Shown here: positions 48,831-61,180 of the stretch, in pieces
Layout: each line of letters begins with the position of its first letter
Position numbering within the stretch: the first letter of the stretch is position 1
Origin: Polytrichum commune
Lineage: Eukaryota; Streptophyta; Polytrichopsida; Polytrichales; Polytrichaceae
Reading direction: 5' to 3'
Assembly (NCBI GenBank): GCA_950295325.1
Contig: OX485805.1
Coordinates: 27,577,501-27,641,500 of the forward strand
DNA: 64,000 bases
Translations under genes and position numbers: made by a program
The notes under the pieces: model-generated
What the model saw: only the letters and a program-made list of their open reading frames with translations
Databases searched by the model: none
Told to the model about the DNA's origin: nothing

Positions 48831-49839
48831 ACATTGTGTTCTGCTATGAAGGGAGAGATTAAGCCTGAGTTGAGGGTTGTTGGAACTATTTCATCTTGGT
48901 ACTGGTGCACAAGTGTCAAATGCGCTTCTAAGTAAGATTGAGATGGAGAGACTTAAATTTTAGACTAGTCACTAGCATAGTAAGGAAGCTAATCTCTAAT
49001 GTACAACTTGTAGATTAAATAAATATATACTGAGCTTGACATACTACATCCCCTCTACTGTGTACTCCAAAATATCTTGAAGGTGCTTGTGTCAGAAGTT
49101 GCAAGACGATTCCTTCAGCTGATGATAGAAACCGATTCCAGCTTGAGAATATGGCATCGTCATCAACTTGTCCTTCGATTTTCAGATCTCAGATGCCGTT
49201 TTACTTAGCCCAGCTGTACACTAGAATATCATGGTACATAGGATTTCTAGAGCTCTTGGGAGAGGCAAGGAACATAATTTTAGAGACCCATTTCTACATT
49301 GTAGTCCGTACATTTAGATGTGCTCAGAACATACTCAGGTGTGCACAGAAGAGTGTAATTAGTATGCGCAGGTGTCAAGCTTGACATTTTTGGGTTGAAA
49401 TTCGTGTAGTTTCGAACTACTCAGTCAAATTTTTGAGTAATTGAAGTACTAATTTGGGGGGCTAAGTGCAACATGCTTATTGATGCAGAAGTCCTCTACA
49501 ACTGATTCTTCGCGGGTTTCTAAAAGAAGGATCATGACTATGGGGATTGTGGCTGCATGGAGTACCAGTGAAAACTTGAACCGAAGACAATGCACAAGTC
49601 ATTTGCGTCACCTTCTTCAGATGATTTATGGCCAACATAAGCAGGACCAGCCACATCGATGAATTTTTATCATGAATTTTTAGCCTTATTCTGCAGGTAC
49701 AGAAGTCAACTTCTGATCAAGTTTGTAGTTAAATTCATCAACGCTAACAAGGTTATAAGTCCTAGCCGTCAGGGACCTTGTACTTTCATTGAATCACTCT
49801 TAGTTGGTATCTCGTTGTCAATTGACATTGAACAACTAT

Positions 49840-49865
49840 AGCTAGATATAGATATAGATATAGAC
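49840..49865. repeat. AGATAT microsatellite
   Basis: Four tandem copies of a 6-bp unit (TAGATA/AGATAT). Confidence 0.8.
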
Positions 49866-50009
49866 GTCGTCTCCCGGAGGAGCAAGCATGAATGAAGAGG
49901 CTCTTCGTCCACAGGTTCTTGCAACACCAATAACCATGAGACAACCATAACAACCGTAGATAATAGGGAGAGAATTTTATTAGGAGGTACAGGTGAATTT
50001 TAGACATCT

Positions 50010-50110
50010 TAGAGTTGCGTGGGCCACTTGGTAAGGAACAAGATTTATGAAAACTGAAGGTCCAGGTTTGAAACCCCGAAAAGCCCCTATAAATCAAGCC
50101 AGTGAAGGAA
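50010..50110 (+). mobile_element. Possible tRNA-derived SINE fragment
   Basis: GGGCCACTTGGTAAGGAAC near 50019 resembles a box A. GTCCAGGTTTGAAACCCCG near 50061-50079 is a good box B, about 35 bp further on, the usual spacing for tRNA-derived SINEs. I found no A-rich tail or target duplication, so the extent is a guess. Confidence 0.35.
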
Positions 50111-50423
50111 GGAAATCGCTCTACCCTGATTGAGACACTTGCAAAGATTAGACTTGCCAGCCACCTATGTAACTCTGGGTTCTGTTTGAGTTACGTTGGC
50201 AGTCTAGGCAGTCGCAGGGTGTGGTGGACTTGGATGACATTCGACAGCAATATTAAACAGTGCTCATACCCTTGAAGGATCTGACGCAAAAATAAATCTA
50301 CTGGATGGCGCACAAATTGTGACGAAATTCAATCGAACCTACATCAGTAACATTAAGGTTGAAGACTGGTATCACGTCCCCTGAAAGTATCCGTGAAACT
50401 TTGTACCAACCGACTGAATTAAA

Positions 50424-53400
50424 ATGACACAGGGTTCTGCATTACTCCTACGGGTGGCTTCATCAAAGCCAAGAGAAGATCAGATTACTGTTGCAGTGGC
50501 AGAAACTTCAAGTAGTGATTTCGGAACCTCAAAATCCTTCAAATCCTGCGAAGACGAGCTGCAGAGTTGGGGAAGTTCAGATTCTAGTAGCGAACCTACA
50601 AAAGAATTTGAAGACGGAAATTATCAACAGGAAGTTACGATCGCCACCGCTGCAGGGGCGGTCGATAACGGCGTACTCGTGGCGGTGATCCTCGATCTCG
50701 TCGACAAGACGAAGAAGCTTACGAAGAAGGTGGTCATCGATCAGCCCAACTTCACGGCGATGGCAAATCTGATCTGCGAATTACGTCCCATGATGGAGTA
50801 TTTGCTCCGAGACACCACTTTTTTAGCTTTGCAAGGCGCGGCATTGCGCCGGATTGCCGAGGTTCTCGATTCCGCGTTTGCATTCACGGAGGGCTATGTG
50901 AGCGGTTGCCGCATTTACCTTCTCTACCGATGCGACGACCTCGTGCAAAAGATGCGGCGGGTCGTCCAACTCCTGAAATCCTCACTAGAGCTTTTCTCGG
51001 AATTCGGGCCCGAGGTGTTCACCAAAATTTTGAAGGACGTGATCCAAAAGACGGAGATCTCTTCATTTCAGACTGACAAAGGTGACCGGGAGATCGTGCA
51101 AGCCATCGACACTTGTGGGGCAAAGGATGGTATAGTAGACGAAGCCTATTCCAGCGATCTCCTCCGGCAAATTGCGAAGCAGCTCCGAATGCCTGCCACT
51201 GGATCAAAAGACTTGAAGGAGGAGTTGGAGGACGCCCTCGAGGAGGCGGAAGCGGAGAACAAGGTGAGCGAGATCATTATAATATTATATTACGTTTGGT
51301 GCTTTGTTCTGTTTAAATGTTTGGTTTCCTAAATGAGAATGAAATATTTCATCAAGCAAAGTCATTATGTTCTATAATGTTCGAATAACTTATTGAATTT
51401 TCATTAGTAAAAGTTGAACTCTTGAGTAAGACGTTATTGCATTGTGTAACTCTGAATAGTAACACCCAAACTAGAACTGGGATAATCAGTGTAGATAACT
51501 AACAATAGGAGAGTGGATGACGAGTTGCGTAAGCAACAAGTCATCCACCTACTCACTTGGTTATCAGTTGTAACTGTTGAGCTCATGGACATATTCTCAT
51601 TCAAATTATGTATCATATCGCGTTGTTGTTTGGAACATTGTGACAAGTTCTCATAACCTTTTTCCTCTTGGATGAGCAATTGGTTATGGTTGTTTGTCAT
51701 TTTGAGATTTCAAGAATACCCAGCCTTATGGGGACCGGTGTGCTTGGTACCGTTGGAAGACCCTAGCATATAGCCTTGAAGTTCATCACCTATGTTCCAA
51801 TATCTAAAATTTTGGTAGATGTCCAACTTTTTAAGAGTGATGTCATTTATTCAAGTCCTAGATACTAGACAGAGGTGATGAATTTCAAGAACCTTGTGTG
51901 AGTGGTGGGGGATGCACCAGTTTGGTTTCGGAGCAAATACAAAGTAGATATTTATTTTAAAGTGATTTTTTTCTTTCTGAAGGATATTAAATCAATAAAT
52001 TTGGCTTTTATGACGGGAGTGTGCTTGTAGCCTAGTTTAGGGTCCAAAATTTGAAACCATGGCCTCATCAGCTGAAGGAATTGATCTGCATGGATGTATT
52101 AGTGCTGCCAATGAAAATTGACTTTAATGAAATCTGCCTCCTATGATCAAAATTTACATGGGTTCGAATAATCCAAGAGGGTGATTCTAATGATTCTCAA
52201 AGCCGCACTAGAATTTTGTGGTAGAAAAACTGTATAAACTGGTGATTTACTATTGTTTTTTGTGCAAGTTACACCCTCAATCTGGCACATTTGTCAAGTG
52301 AATGGATTCTTGAGGCGGCCTGAACATGGTCCAGACTAGGCTAATTTGGGTCTACGATTCCGGTCCCAATGTTGTTTCTGACCAAAAAGGATGGTATGGA
52401 TGTGCTCAACTTATGGGGCATAGGTCGCACTTGTGCAAGACTTGCGGAAACTATGGGCCGTGGTTGGGCAAGCGGTTGTCCTGTCAACGGGAATCGGCGA
52501 AGAATTGGCCGACGAGTTTCCGCTGCACGATTTGAGCGCAGACTCGATACCCTCGGCCTTCTATTGCCCGATCACGCGGCAGGTCATGAAGGAGCCAGTG
52601 ATGGTGGTGGAGGTGGGCTACACATATGAAAGAAACGCAATCATCGAGTGGTTCCAAAGAGGCAACCGCACGTGCCCGGACACGGGCAAGGAGCTCAAGT
52701 CCTTGGAGCTCCTCGACAACTGGAATGTGCGGCACGCAATCAATGAGTTTTTTGACCGATCAGTGAAGGAGAAGCTGCTGGAGGCAGTGAAGTACCTTCT
52801 CACGAGGAGATTAAGACCCAATGAGTACGAGGCCCCTGTCTCTGCGATTTTAAAGCAGATTGATGCCGGCGCCAAGTACAAGTCCTATTTTGTAAGCATT
52901 TATGGGCTTGAGGCCCTAGTGTCTGTGTTGCGGCCGGCCGAGCAAAAGGTGCGCGAAAAAGCGTTGCGATTGCTCTCCAAAGTCGCATGTACAGGGGACG
53001 AAAATTTTAAGGTGACCTGAATCTGAGGCATTCTCTGATAATATACTCAACTTATACAGTCTCCTAACATAACATTGTTAACACTCCAACAAGGAAACAA
53101 GTAATTATGGGATTGACAGAGAGTTCATTATTATGTTTGGGTGCAGCTACGTTTAATTCAAACTGGAGTCGCCACAGCATTGGTGCGTCTTCTCACAAAA
53201 ACTCCGACACATGTGAGTGGCGTCATACAGCTGCTTTGGGAGATTTCCCAAATGTATGAAGGGAAAAAATCAATCTTAGCTGTGAAAGGGGGCATTTACC
53301 TCATTGCGAGTGCATATAGCAGCTGCACTCTCGACCGAAAGGAGATGGCAGAGAAGCTTCTAGACAATCTGTGTCAGAAGGACCCAGAAGTTGCAGTGGA

Positions 53401-54947
53401 TTTGGCTAAGGCAGGGGTTTTCATGCCACTTGTCGCCCGCATGGCCCCAGGTATAGATCTAAATTTAAATGGCCTCTCCTGTCTCAGCTTTGAGATTCAA
53501 ATTTCTAGTGAAATGTCAAGACTTCATTTATAGCTGCAGTTTTGGGTTAACGTACCCATACAACCATGTGCTATGGTCATACATTTGAGGCTTGACATAA
53601 AACAAATGTTACATGTCCATGTTATTCCGGTTCAATAGAAATTCTAGCGTCATTCTTCTGATTCTTTCAATGACAGTAAAATTCAAAAACTCGGTATATG
53701 GTGATAGAGTTGGTTTTATGTTAGTAAAGTGTCGGTATGATCGGCTTCTTTCCTATATAGATGCATAGTTATGTATAAGAGTGGAGTCATACATCATAAG
53801 AAAAACTGGAAAATCCATGGCCCTACTCATGTTTGAACCTCCATTTACTTAAATAAGTTAAGGTGTGATACGTGGTGCACATAAATATGCCTTCATCTGG
53901 TTGTTTTTTTTTTTTGGGTCAAAAACATTATAAATTGTTGCAAATAGATGATTAACAACTTAGAGTTCATGGGATATAGCGGAGAGGTCACAGTACAATT
54001 CAAATGTAGTTGAGTGCTACCTAGTTTGCGATTTTTCTGTCATTGGAAGAATCAAAAGAATAAAGCTAGAATTTATATTGAGTTGGAACAACATGGACGT
54101 CTAACATATTTTTTGTGTCCATTATATCCTTAATTTTATTTGTCCAGAATAATAGGTCACACACCGAAATAAGTGCACTTGCCTTACATCACAAGAAACT
54201 GGGGTTATTCTATTAACGTTGGAAAGGTATGAGCCGATCCCTGCTAAATTGGGATTTTTTTGCAGAATATGACATGGACATCAGACTAATGATGGTCAGA
54301 GCAATTAATAACCTGAAGCTGAACAACCACAGTTGCCTCTCACTTGTGGAATCCGGAGTTTTTCCTGCCTTGTTGGGCATCTTACAAGGCGACAATATCC
54401 ATGCACAAGTTGCCATTTTGAGAGCACTTAGGCACCTCACAGAATTTGAGCAGAGCAGAGTAACCTTTGCTCAATTGGGGGCAGTTGTAATTCTTGTCAA
54501 CTGTCTGAAGACCGACCACAAAAAACTCAGGTTGGTATCTTACACCAAGACTCACGTAATTTGCAAGCACTCTGAGAAGCAGACAAGATTTGAAAAGGAG
54601 GATAAACAACAGTTTTTCATCGTGTATCTGTTGTTGGTTGCTCTGTCCTGCTCCTAAAGCGACTAAGAGGCCCTATGTCGACCTCAACGTGCACAAAAAC
54701 ATGTATTTGAGTTTCTATTCTTCAATTGTAGCTAATTGTGTCAAAACTGATCCTATTTAAAATTAAGTCACTGATTTTTTTGATACGCTGGATACCCTAG
54801 TGCTAGAAAAAATCGGATTCAAATAACTACGCCACCTGGGTGCCCTTGAATGCTGAATACTTGGATTTGATCAACAATGTCACATATGACTAAAGTTGTT
54901 TATTTTCAATTTGACATGAGATGATGTATGAGATAAAGTTTCAAACC

Positions 54948-54992
<45 letters not shown>

Positions 54993-57900
54993 CATATATA
55001 TGAGATTTAAAATTTTGATTAGGTCTCAAAGAAACAGTGGACATAATTCATACACTGCCCCCTTAGACCTTTAGCCCTTAAATATCTAATCGACCCAAAA
55101 TGGGTTGTCCATCCTTTTAAATTCACTTGAAAGGTATCCAATAAGTTCTTCTCAATTGATATACTTATTTACTTGTAGCTATAAAAGTTTTGCAGTCTTA
55201 TACAATCGTTTGGGAGCTAATGCTCTGCTATTTTGTAACCATTCAGGGTTGAGGCCTTGGGAACTCTAGCTAATTTAGCAGCCAATCACCAAGGAGCATT
55301 TGAAATCGACGATGATGATGGCCACGTCACACAGCAGCTTCTGGTGATGGTTAGGAACGCAGAATCCGAGGTGCAAGAATTTTCATTGGAAACTCTTGTG
55401 TTCATGGCTAGGAGCAGTAGGATGGTGCGATTGGCCATTAAGAAATCTGGCGATGTGCCTTTCCTCTTCATTTTTCTCCAAAGACAGGCCACGGGAGCCA
55501 CATGTAGGTATGCCATCCTGAACATCCTAGGCTACTTGGTGGAGGACGAAAAGTGCCTAGATTGTGTGGATGTCAATGCCGAAGTCCTTCAATTTTTCAC
55601 GAAGTTGCTCGAAAAGCCGGCCAGCCCCGAGGAGAAGCAATTTGCGGTGAGATGACTCTCCAGGGTGGCAACTCTTTTCTTAAAGCATATCAAATATTAT
55701 GAGGGATGTGGAAATCATAAATGTCTTGTGATAGTGGTCTCAACAATCTCACTTCTGATGGCTTATGGTTTTTAAATATGACTGAAAATCTCAATCCATA
55801 GAAGCAGACTCGTTCTATTCTAACATAATAATTTATCCATTCAATGATCCATTGTTTTACATATTATCTTAATCCATTTCTGAGGTGAATTAGTTATCAA
55901 TGGATTGGAATTCTCATGTTACTATTTTCACAATGTGTTGTTCATTATGTAATCATAAGGATCTGAAGCATTGCTTTCATTCATAACATTATTCAGCCAA
56001 CAGAATTTATTCCATGGGCCCAAGTGCATCAGGCCTCAATATTCCCAAATCAAGTGCACTGGATCTGGAAATTCCTGCACTTCCAGGTTAACTCTGAACC
56101 CTCTCATCCCAAATCTCATTTAAAAAAAGAGGAAATTTTAGCTTCAGGGCTAAATGATGTTATGATGGACAATGGAAGTTAGGGCCTGTTTACATTTGGT
56201 AATGGCTCTTAAATGACCACGATACAAAAAATATGAAGATAAACCACACCTCGCCTTTTGGATGAGAGCATAGAGAAGTCCATGGACTATAGTCCAAAGT
56301 TGACACTTTCAACAAATAAGAATGCAAGGATTTTCAAGAGTTGGATGGCGTTATGGCTTTCATGAAAACATGCCCTTAGCAAGTGAAGATTTGAGAATAA
56401 ACAAAGAAACTATTTATTCATGCATTGACTGCTAGTTGCCATGATTCCCAGGTGAGGTTTATTGCAAGAGTCGCAGCCATCCCAGAGACAAAGGCCCTCA
56501 TGGTCCAGGAGCACAGCCTTCTTAGTGCTTTGGTCAAGTGCTTAGCGCCTCAGGCAGGCCAAATTGGGAGTGAGAAAGTGCAGGAGTCGGCGGTGGAGGG
56601 TCTTTCACGACTGGTGGACATGAATCCTGTGGATGTGGAGCTTCAGCTAATGCTCGCGAAGCTGGGGATGATGCCATTGCTCGTGAGTCTGGTGGACTCG
56701 GAGCACGACAAAATCCGGCAATACGCGGCCACCACATTGGGTGTTCTTGCGAAAAGTACCCCACAGCTCGTCATCCATCAAACACCGTCCAAACGGCTTC
56801 TGGCAAAGATCGGGATTCCAAAGTCAGTTTTCAATCTCCCAATTATAAGTTCATTTTGATCATCTGAGTCATGATGGCTAATATCAGTTTAGGGTTTGGA
56901 AGTTGGTTTTGCTGCTTTGGAAGGTGTTGAATTCTAGAACACTCATAATGAATCATGCGGTGTCTGGCTGGCTCTAGGTTTGTATTATGTAGGCTCCAGT
57001 GTGAGGACTCACAAGTGAAGCGGGGGGGGGGCTCCATGAGGAAAAGTTGCACAAATAATAATAAGGTTATGTTTAGAACCAAAACTTGAAAGAAAAAAGG
57101 GGAAAAAAGGAAGAAAAAATAAATAAATAAAATCAAGGCCAATGAAATCAACATGGCAATGTGGTTTGACGGGTTATTATCAACTTCGTATCAAATATCA
57201 CATACGTAACCTATGTCATCACCAACACATCAATCATGATAGTTTCAAACTTTTTGTGACTTGACTCCAAGGCTTTTTTAAGAAGATTTGCATCCAATCA
57301 TCAACTTTAAATTCAGATACGACAAACAAAAAACTAAATGGCATTCTGGGTTGTACAATGTGCAGCCAACATGCAAATACACATCAAATAGAAATAACCT
57401 TGGTGAGGAGTCAGAGGGTTGGTTCACATTGGGTCTCAAGTCCCAAGTCCCACTCATGTTAGCAAGTTCCAACATCATGGAGGCAAAGTCCCCAACTTTT
57501 GAGCATCAAGAACCAATAAAATATGGTTAATCATCATTTAAGGTGGATCTTGATTATTTTTGCAAAAATAATCACAGGACTTGTGTTAAAAACTTGGTTA
57601 GCTTTTTGCTTGACCCAACTCTCAACACAAGTCATGAGCTTCACCTTCAAAAAGTGTTGTCATGTAAGCATCCATGTCATACTTGGGACTTAAGACTTGG
57701 GACCCCATGTGAAGTGGTAAGTCCTTACTTCCATGCTTTCAATAGCTAAGATTGCATGGATTCACCTCAAATGACTTTGGACTTAGGACCCGTGTGAACT
57801 GGCCCTGACTACCCTCTTGAAAAGCGTGGTGAGGTATTGAAACATTGAACACAGTATTGTTAATAGGGTCTGAGTATCCAAGAGGGTAGTCGAACTCTTT

Positions 57901-58815
57901 GCACCAGCTCTCATACATAACCCATTTATTTTTTTCCTGGAGGGCCGCACAACCAGACTACATGTACAGTTAAGCTAGGATGTGTGTGCTTTTAAATTTT
58001 AAATTTTAAATCTTGTACCGTCATGTAGGAAAATCCATCTACATAAAAGGTCACCCAGGTTCCTCCATTATTGGAGGGTCTCCTCTTGGCCAACAGGAAG
58101 TAGACTGGCATGTATAGGCGAGCCTAACCCAAAAAAATTGTTAACTTACATGGTTCATATCAAGAGTCTGACCTTCAATGGACTGTGAAGGTCATCAATT
58201 AGTCTGTCAGAGGTACTTGATCAGTAACTTATGATTTCACAAATTCTAAGAAGAAATTTTTATAATTTTCTGAAATTTTTCAACAGAAAATGTTATTCAT
58301 AATGGAGACTTGACCCAATTTTTTGCAATGTGATACACGGCAGGTACAAGTCATGTAAAGTTCATCCAGGGCGATGCAGCCCAAAGGACACATTCTGCCT
58401 AGTAAAGTCCGGCGTGGTCCCTTCGCTCGTGAAGCTAATTCAAGAAGGAACCAACGGGAGCGCAGAGAGTGCCATTGATGCTCTCCTCACCTTGATAGAG
58501 GTGCCTGCAGGCAAGGCAGATAAATATAATTGCAACAACATGAACAAAGGAGTCGAGTTTCTTGTGAAGCATGGTGTAATTGCCACTGTTGTAGCTGTTG
58601 TGGGTAGAACCTCCCCAACCTTGGCCCAGAAGGCCGTGTGCTTGCTTGAGCGAATCCTGCGTGTCAAGAAGTACCAAGATGAAAAATACTCAGGTGTGGC
58701 CAAATCGATTCTTTGCACAATGTTGACCACCGGCACCTTGGAAGCCAAGAAAGTCGCAGCACAAGCCTTGGGTCACATGGGCGTCATACTCCACAGCTCC
58801 TCCTACAGCATGTGA
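50424..58815 (+). CDS. U-box/armadillo-repeat E3 ubiquitin ligase, PUB42/43/44-like
   Basis: Seven exons: 50424-51263, 52424-53011, 53147-53450, 54266-54530, 55247-55646, 56452-56822, 58344-58815. All junctions keep phase, giving 1079 aa. Residues 1-280 are a helical N-terminal domain of plant U-box proteins (VILDLVDKTKKLTKKVVIDQ, then SGCRIYLLYRCDDLVQKM). The U-box is at about 322-393 (FYCPITRQVMKEPV, CPDTGKEL, ending NEFFDR) and would recruit E2. From about 420 on are armadillo-type repeats for substrate binding (for example LVRLLTKTPTHVSGVIQLLW, AATTLGVLAKS). Architecture and length resemble Arabidopsis PUB42 (about 1030 aa), longer than SAUL1/PUB44 (about 800 aa). The start of exon 2 (AG at 52422-52423) has a weak pyrimidine tract and is the least certain site. 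Relatives act in senescence and immunity; that role is only inferred. Confidence 0.92.
54951..55000. repeat. CA/TA microsatellite in intron 4
   Basis: A run of about 15 CA units followed by TATATA, inside the intron between exons 4 and 5 of the U-box gene. Confidence 0.9.
56182..56375. mobile_element. Harbinger-type MITE in intron 5 (194 bp)
   Basis: Ends GGGCCTGTTTACAT and (inverted) GGGCATGTTTTCAT are each flanked by TTA (56179-56181 and 56376-56378). It is smaller than, but similar in terminus to, the elements at 39.2-40.3 kb. It lies 76 bp before the 3' splice site of exon 6. Confidence 0.72.
57412..57806. mobile_element. Inverted-repeat element in intron 6
   Basis: GGTTGGTTCACATTGGGTCT followed by CAAGTCCCAAGTCC (57418-57452) is inverted twice on the right: near 57678-57712 (ACTTGGGACCCCATGTGAA) and at 57770-57806 (GACTTAGGACCCGTGTGAACTGGCCC in part). 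The last end resembles the GGGCC(A/G)GTTCACAC Harbinger-like terminus. No matching 3-bp duplication was found, so this may be two overlapping elements. Confidence 0.55.
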
Positions 58816-58855
58816 TCTTTTGGATTCCGGTATCCTACAATGAAGAGCTCCTGTA

Positions 58856-59320
58856 CTGATCTGTGCAATTAGGTTGCCTCACACTAATTTATTAAAATTC
58901 CACATTATTTTGAATCATACTTATACTACAGTAATAAAATGATCCATAAATTATGTTTTTCCTGTAACTTCTACACAGATGAATAACCAAAGTTAAAAGG
59001 TTTGCAATCTATTTTTGACCCAAAGTAAATTGCATGGAAAAAGAGGCAACCTATTCGTGAAGGCAACCCAATTGCACATATCAATGTACATTGATTTGTG
59101 CTATTAGATTATCTCACACTAATTTATTGACATTGCACACTATTTTGAATATTTACTACCACATCAGCAAAATAAAGTTTTTTTTTTTTTTTTTGTATGG
59201 TTGGTGTACAGATCAATGAACAAAATTATAAGTTTTTGTGACCTGGTTTTGACCCAAGGTAATTTGAATAGGTAGAGAGACAATCTTTTTGTAAAGGCAA
59301 CCTCATTGTTCATATCAAAC
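58856..59320 (+). repeat. Tandem duplication of the U-box gene 3' flank
   Basis: Two adjacent diverged units (about 58856-59090 and 59091-59320) share CTCACACTAATTTATT, TATTTTGAAT and a GAGGCAACCT/GAGACAATCT block in the same order. The first contains a possible poly(A) signal AATAAA (58933-58938), about 120 bp after the stop codon. Duplication of this unit would give the gene a second downstream end region. Confidence 0.72.
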
Positions 59321-59391
59321 TTGTAAGTCGGCTTATCATTGTATATGAACAAGGTAATTGATGCAAGGAGCCTTGTCATGGGTTGTTGTAG

Positions 59392-60260
59392 GTGGCCAGC
59401 AAATCAAGTTGCAATAGCAACGAGATAAGTACTAGATGCCTATTACAGCTGATGTCAAGGGGACACATGTCCATGATCAGACATACCAGTCAAGCTATGA
59501 CATGGTCATCAATTACGAGTGGTAACAAACCTCCTCGTATTCAAATAGAAAAAAAACCGTGTCAACAAAATCTCTTGGCCTAACCACTACATTGGCATCT
59601 ACATATTGGCAGAAAAGGAGATGCCAACCCAGAAAGGAGTTACAGTGCCTTCACGGAACCAGGTGTTCCTGTGATTAGAGGTCAACTCCAATGAATTCTA
59701 ATTTGGAGCACTTCCTGCATTCATAACATGCAGTGGGTACTTATGGCAAGAGCCTATACATTATCTGGAGTTGCATCTTCAAGACAAAGAATGACCTCTA
59801 TTTGTCATTCTTGAAGATTTTGAGAAGCATACTTTGTTGGTTGAGATTCTGTATATATAAAAGAGTTGAAGTCAGTTGCATGGATCTGTAAAACAAGTGC
59901 ACTATAATGCATTTGACTGTGTTGAGCATGCTAACTACATCTATTTTTGCAAGCCTCTTTTTTTGCAAGCCTCTTTTTGCAGCATTTGCAGGTAGCCAAG
60001 AACCCTTTCTGATGTGTTGTACTTGAAACTCAATAATTTATGATTTGGGGTTTAGCATGCCATTCAACCATAAGCGCCTAAGAATGAACTCTCAAAGCAA
60101 TTTTCAAATCCTTTGAATTAGAAGGCATTATTGTAGATGTAACTCCTAAAGCCTCAATCGCCCGTTAATTTGAAGTGTACAGTTTTGTGCAGAATCTTGT
60201 TCGAATGTGGAGCATTTATCATCAAAATGTTGAAAGATACCGAGTCTTTTTAATCGGTGC
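59392..60260. other. Intergenic, nothing recognised
   Basis: The space between the convergent U-box and GRAS genes. No further gene is supported. Confidence 0.4.
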
Positions 60261-60261
60261 T

Positions 60262-61180
60262 TGATCAGGTGACAATTATCCCGGGACGTACCCACTTTTG
60301 ATTGATTCATGAAGTGAGATTTGTTTGTTTATGCCCATAAAAACCTGAGTCAAGGTAGAGAATGAACTGGTATCCATGTGATTTTGTCACGTCTTCCATG
60401 TATGTGCTTTTTCCCTATGGAAAAAATAGCCATACTTTGAAACTTACTAGAGATTGCGTACTTGCACAGATTTTTATATGATCAAGGCAGGGAAGACCCA
60501 AGGAATGCATAAGGTAGGTAGATAAGGGATGGGAAAACAATAATCATACCTACATGATCATACTATATGAAGACACATAATTTGGATTAGTGCATAAAGA
60601 TTTTGATAGAAACTATGAATTGTCAAGGTAGAGCCTTTGCTATTTCCCTAAAAGACAGTATAAGTCATAATCTTGAAACTTACTAGTCTAGCTTACTTAA
60701 ACATAATGTAACCCAAGGAAAGCATAAGGCAAGAAGGGAGGGAGGAAAAGGTTGAGCCTGAGAGAAGTACAGCTAATCACACCTACCTAATCACTATGGG
60801 GACACACGTTGAATTATGAAGAGTTGTTTCTTCAAGATAATGAAAACCCGAATCAAGTTCAAGGAGAAACGTGCTTCCATGTATCTACCTATGCTTTTTC
60901 CTTAGATAACTCAGTCATAATCATAGAACTTACTAGAATTTACTGGAAGCTTGCTTGAAGGCAAGAGAAGACCCAAGGAACGTTGTGTAAGGTAGGAAGG
61001 AAGACACAAAGAGGATCTGAGGATTACAGACAGCTAATCCTCGCTAATTATACTCTACTGGGACACAATCTTGATCGGCTCCTGAAGAGAGAATTGTAAC
61101 TTGTTTAGGCTGATACAACAAACCTGAGTAATCATCAAGGTCGAGGAGGTTACGAAACTGGTCTCCATGTCGAAGCGAAG
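60262..61180. repeat. Three diverged ~290-bp units at the 3' end of the GRAS gene
   Basis: Blocks such as AAACTTACTAG, GACCCAAGGAA(T/C)G, CATAAGG(T/C)A(A/G)G and CTAATCA(C/T)ACCTACCTAATCA recur in order in about 60340-60600, 60601-60840 and 60841-61100. The start of the first unit (AAACCTGAGTCAAGG, then AACTGGTATCCATGT) is similar to 61120-61180 (AAACCTGAGTAATCATCAAG, then AACTGGTCTCCATGT). That stretch spans the GRAS stop codon, so the units appear to derive from the gene's own 3' end. Confidence 0.6.

Noticed and set aside
52369-52629. Alternative plus-strand frame and minus-strand frames over U-box exon 2
   Set aside because: The U-box motif is in the 52433 frame and the phases of the neighbouring exons fit only that frame.
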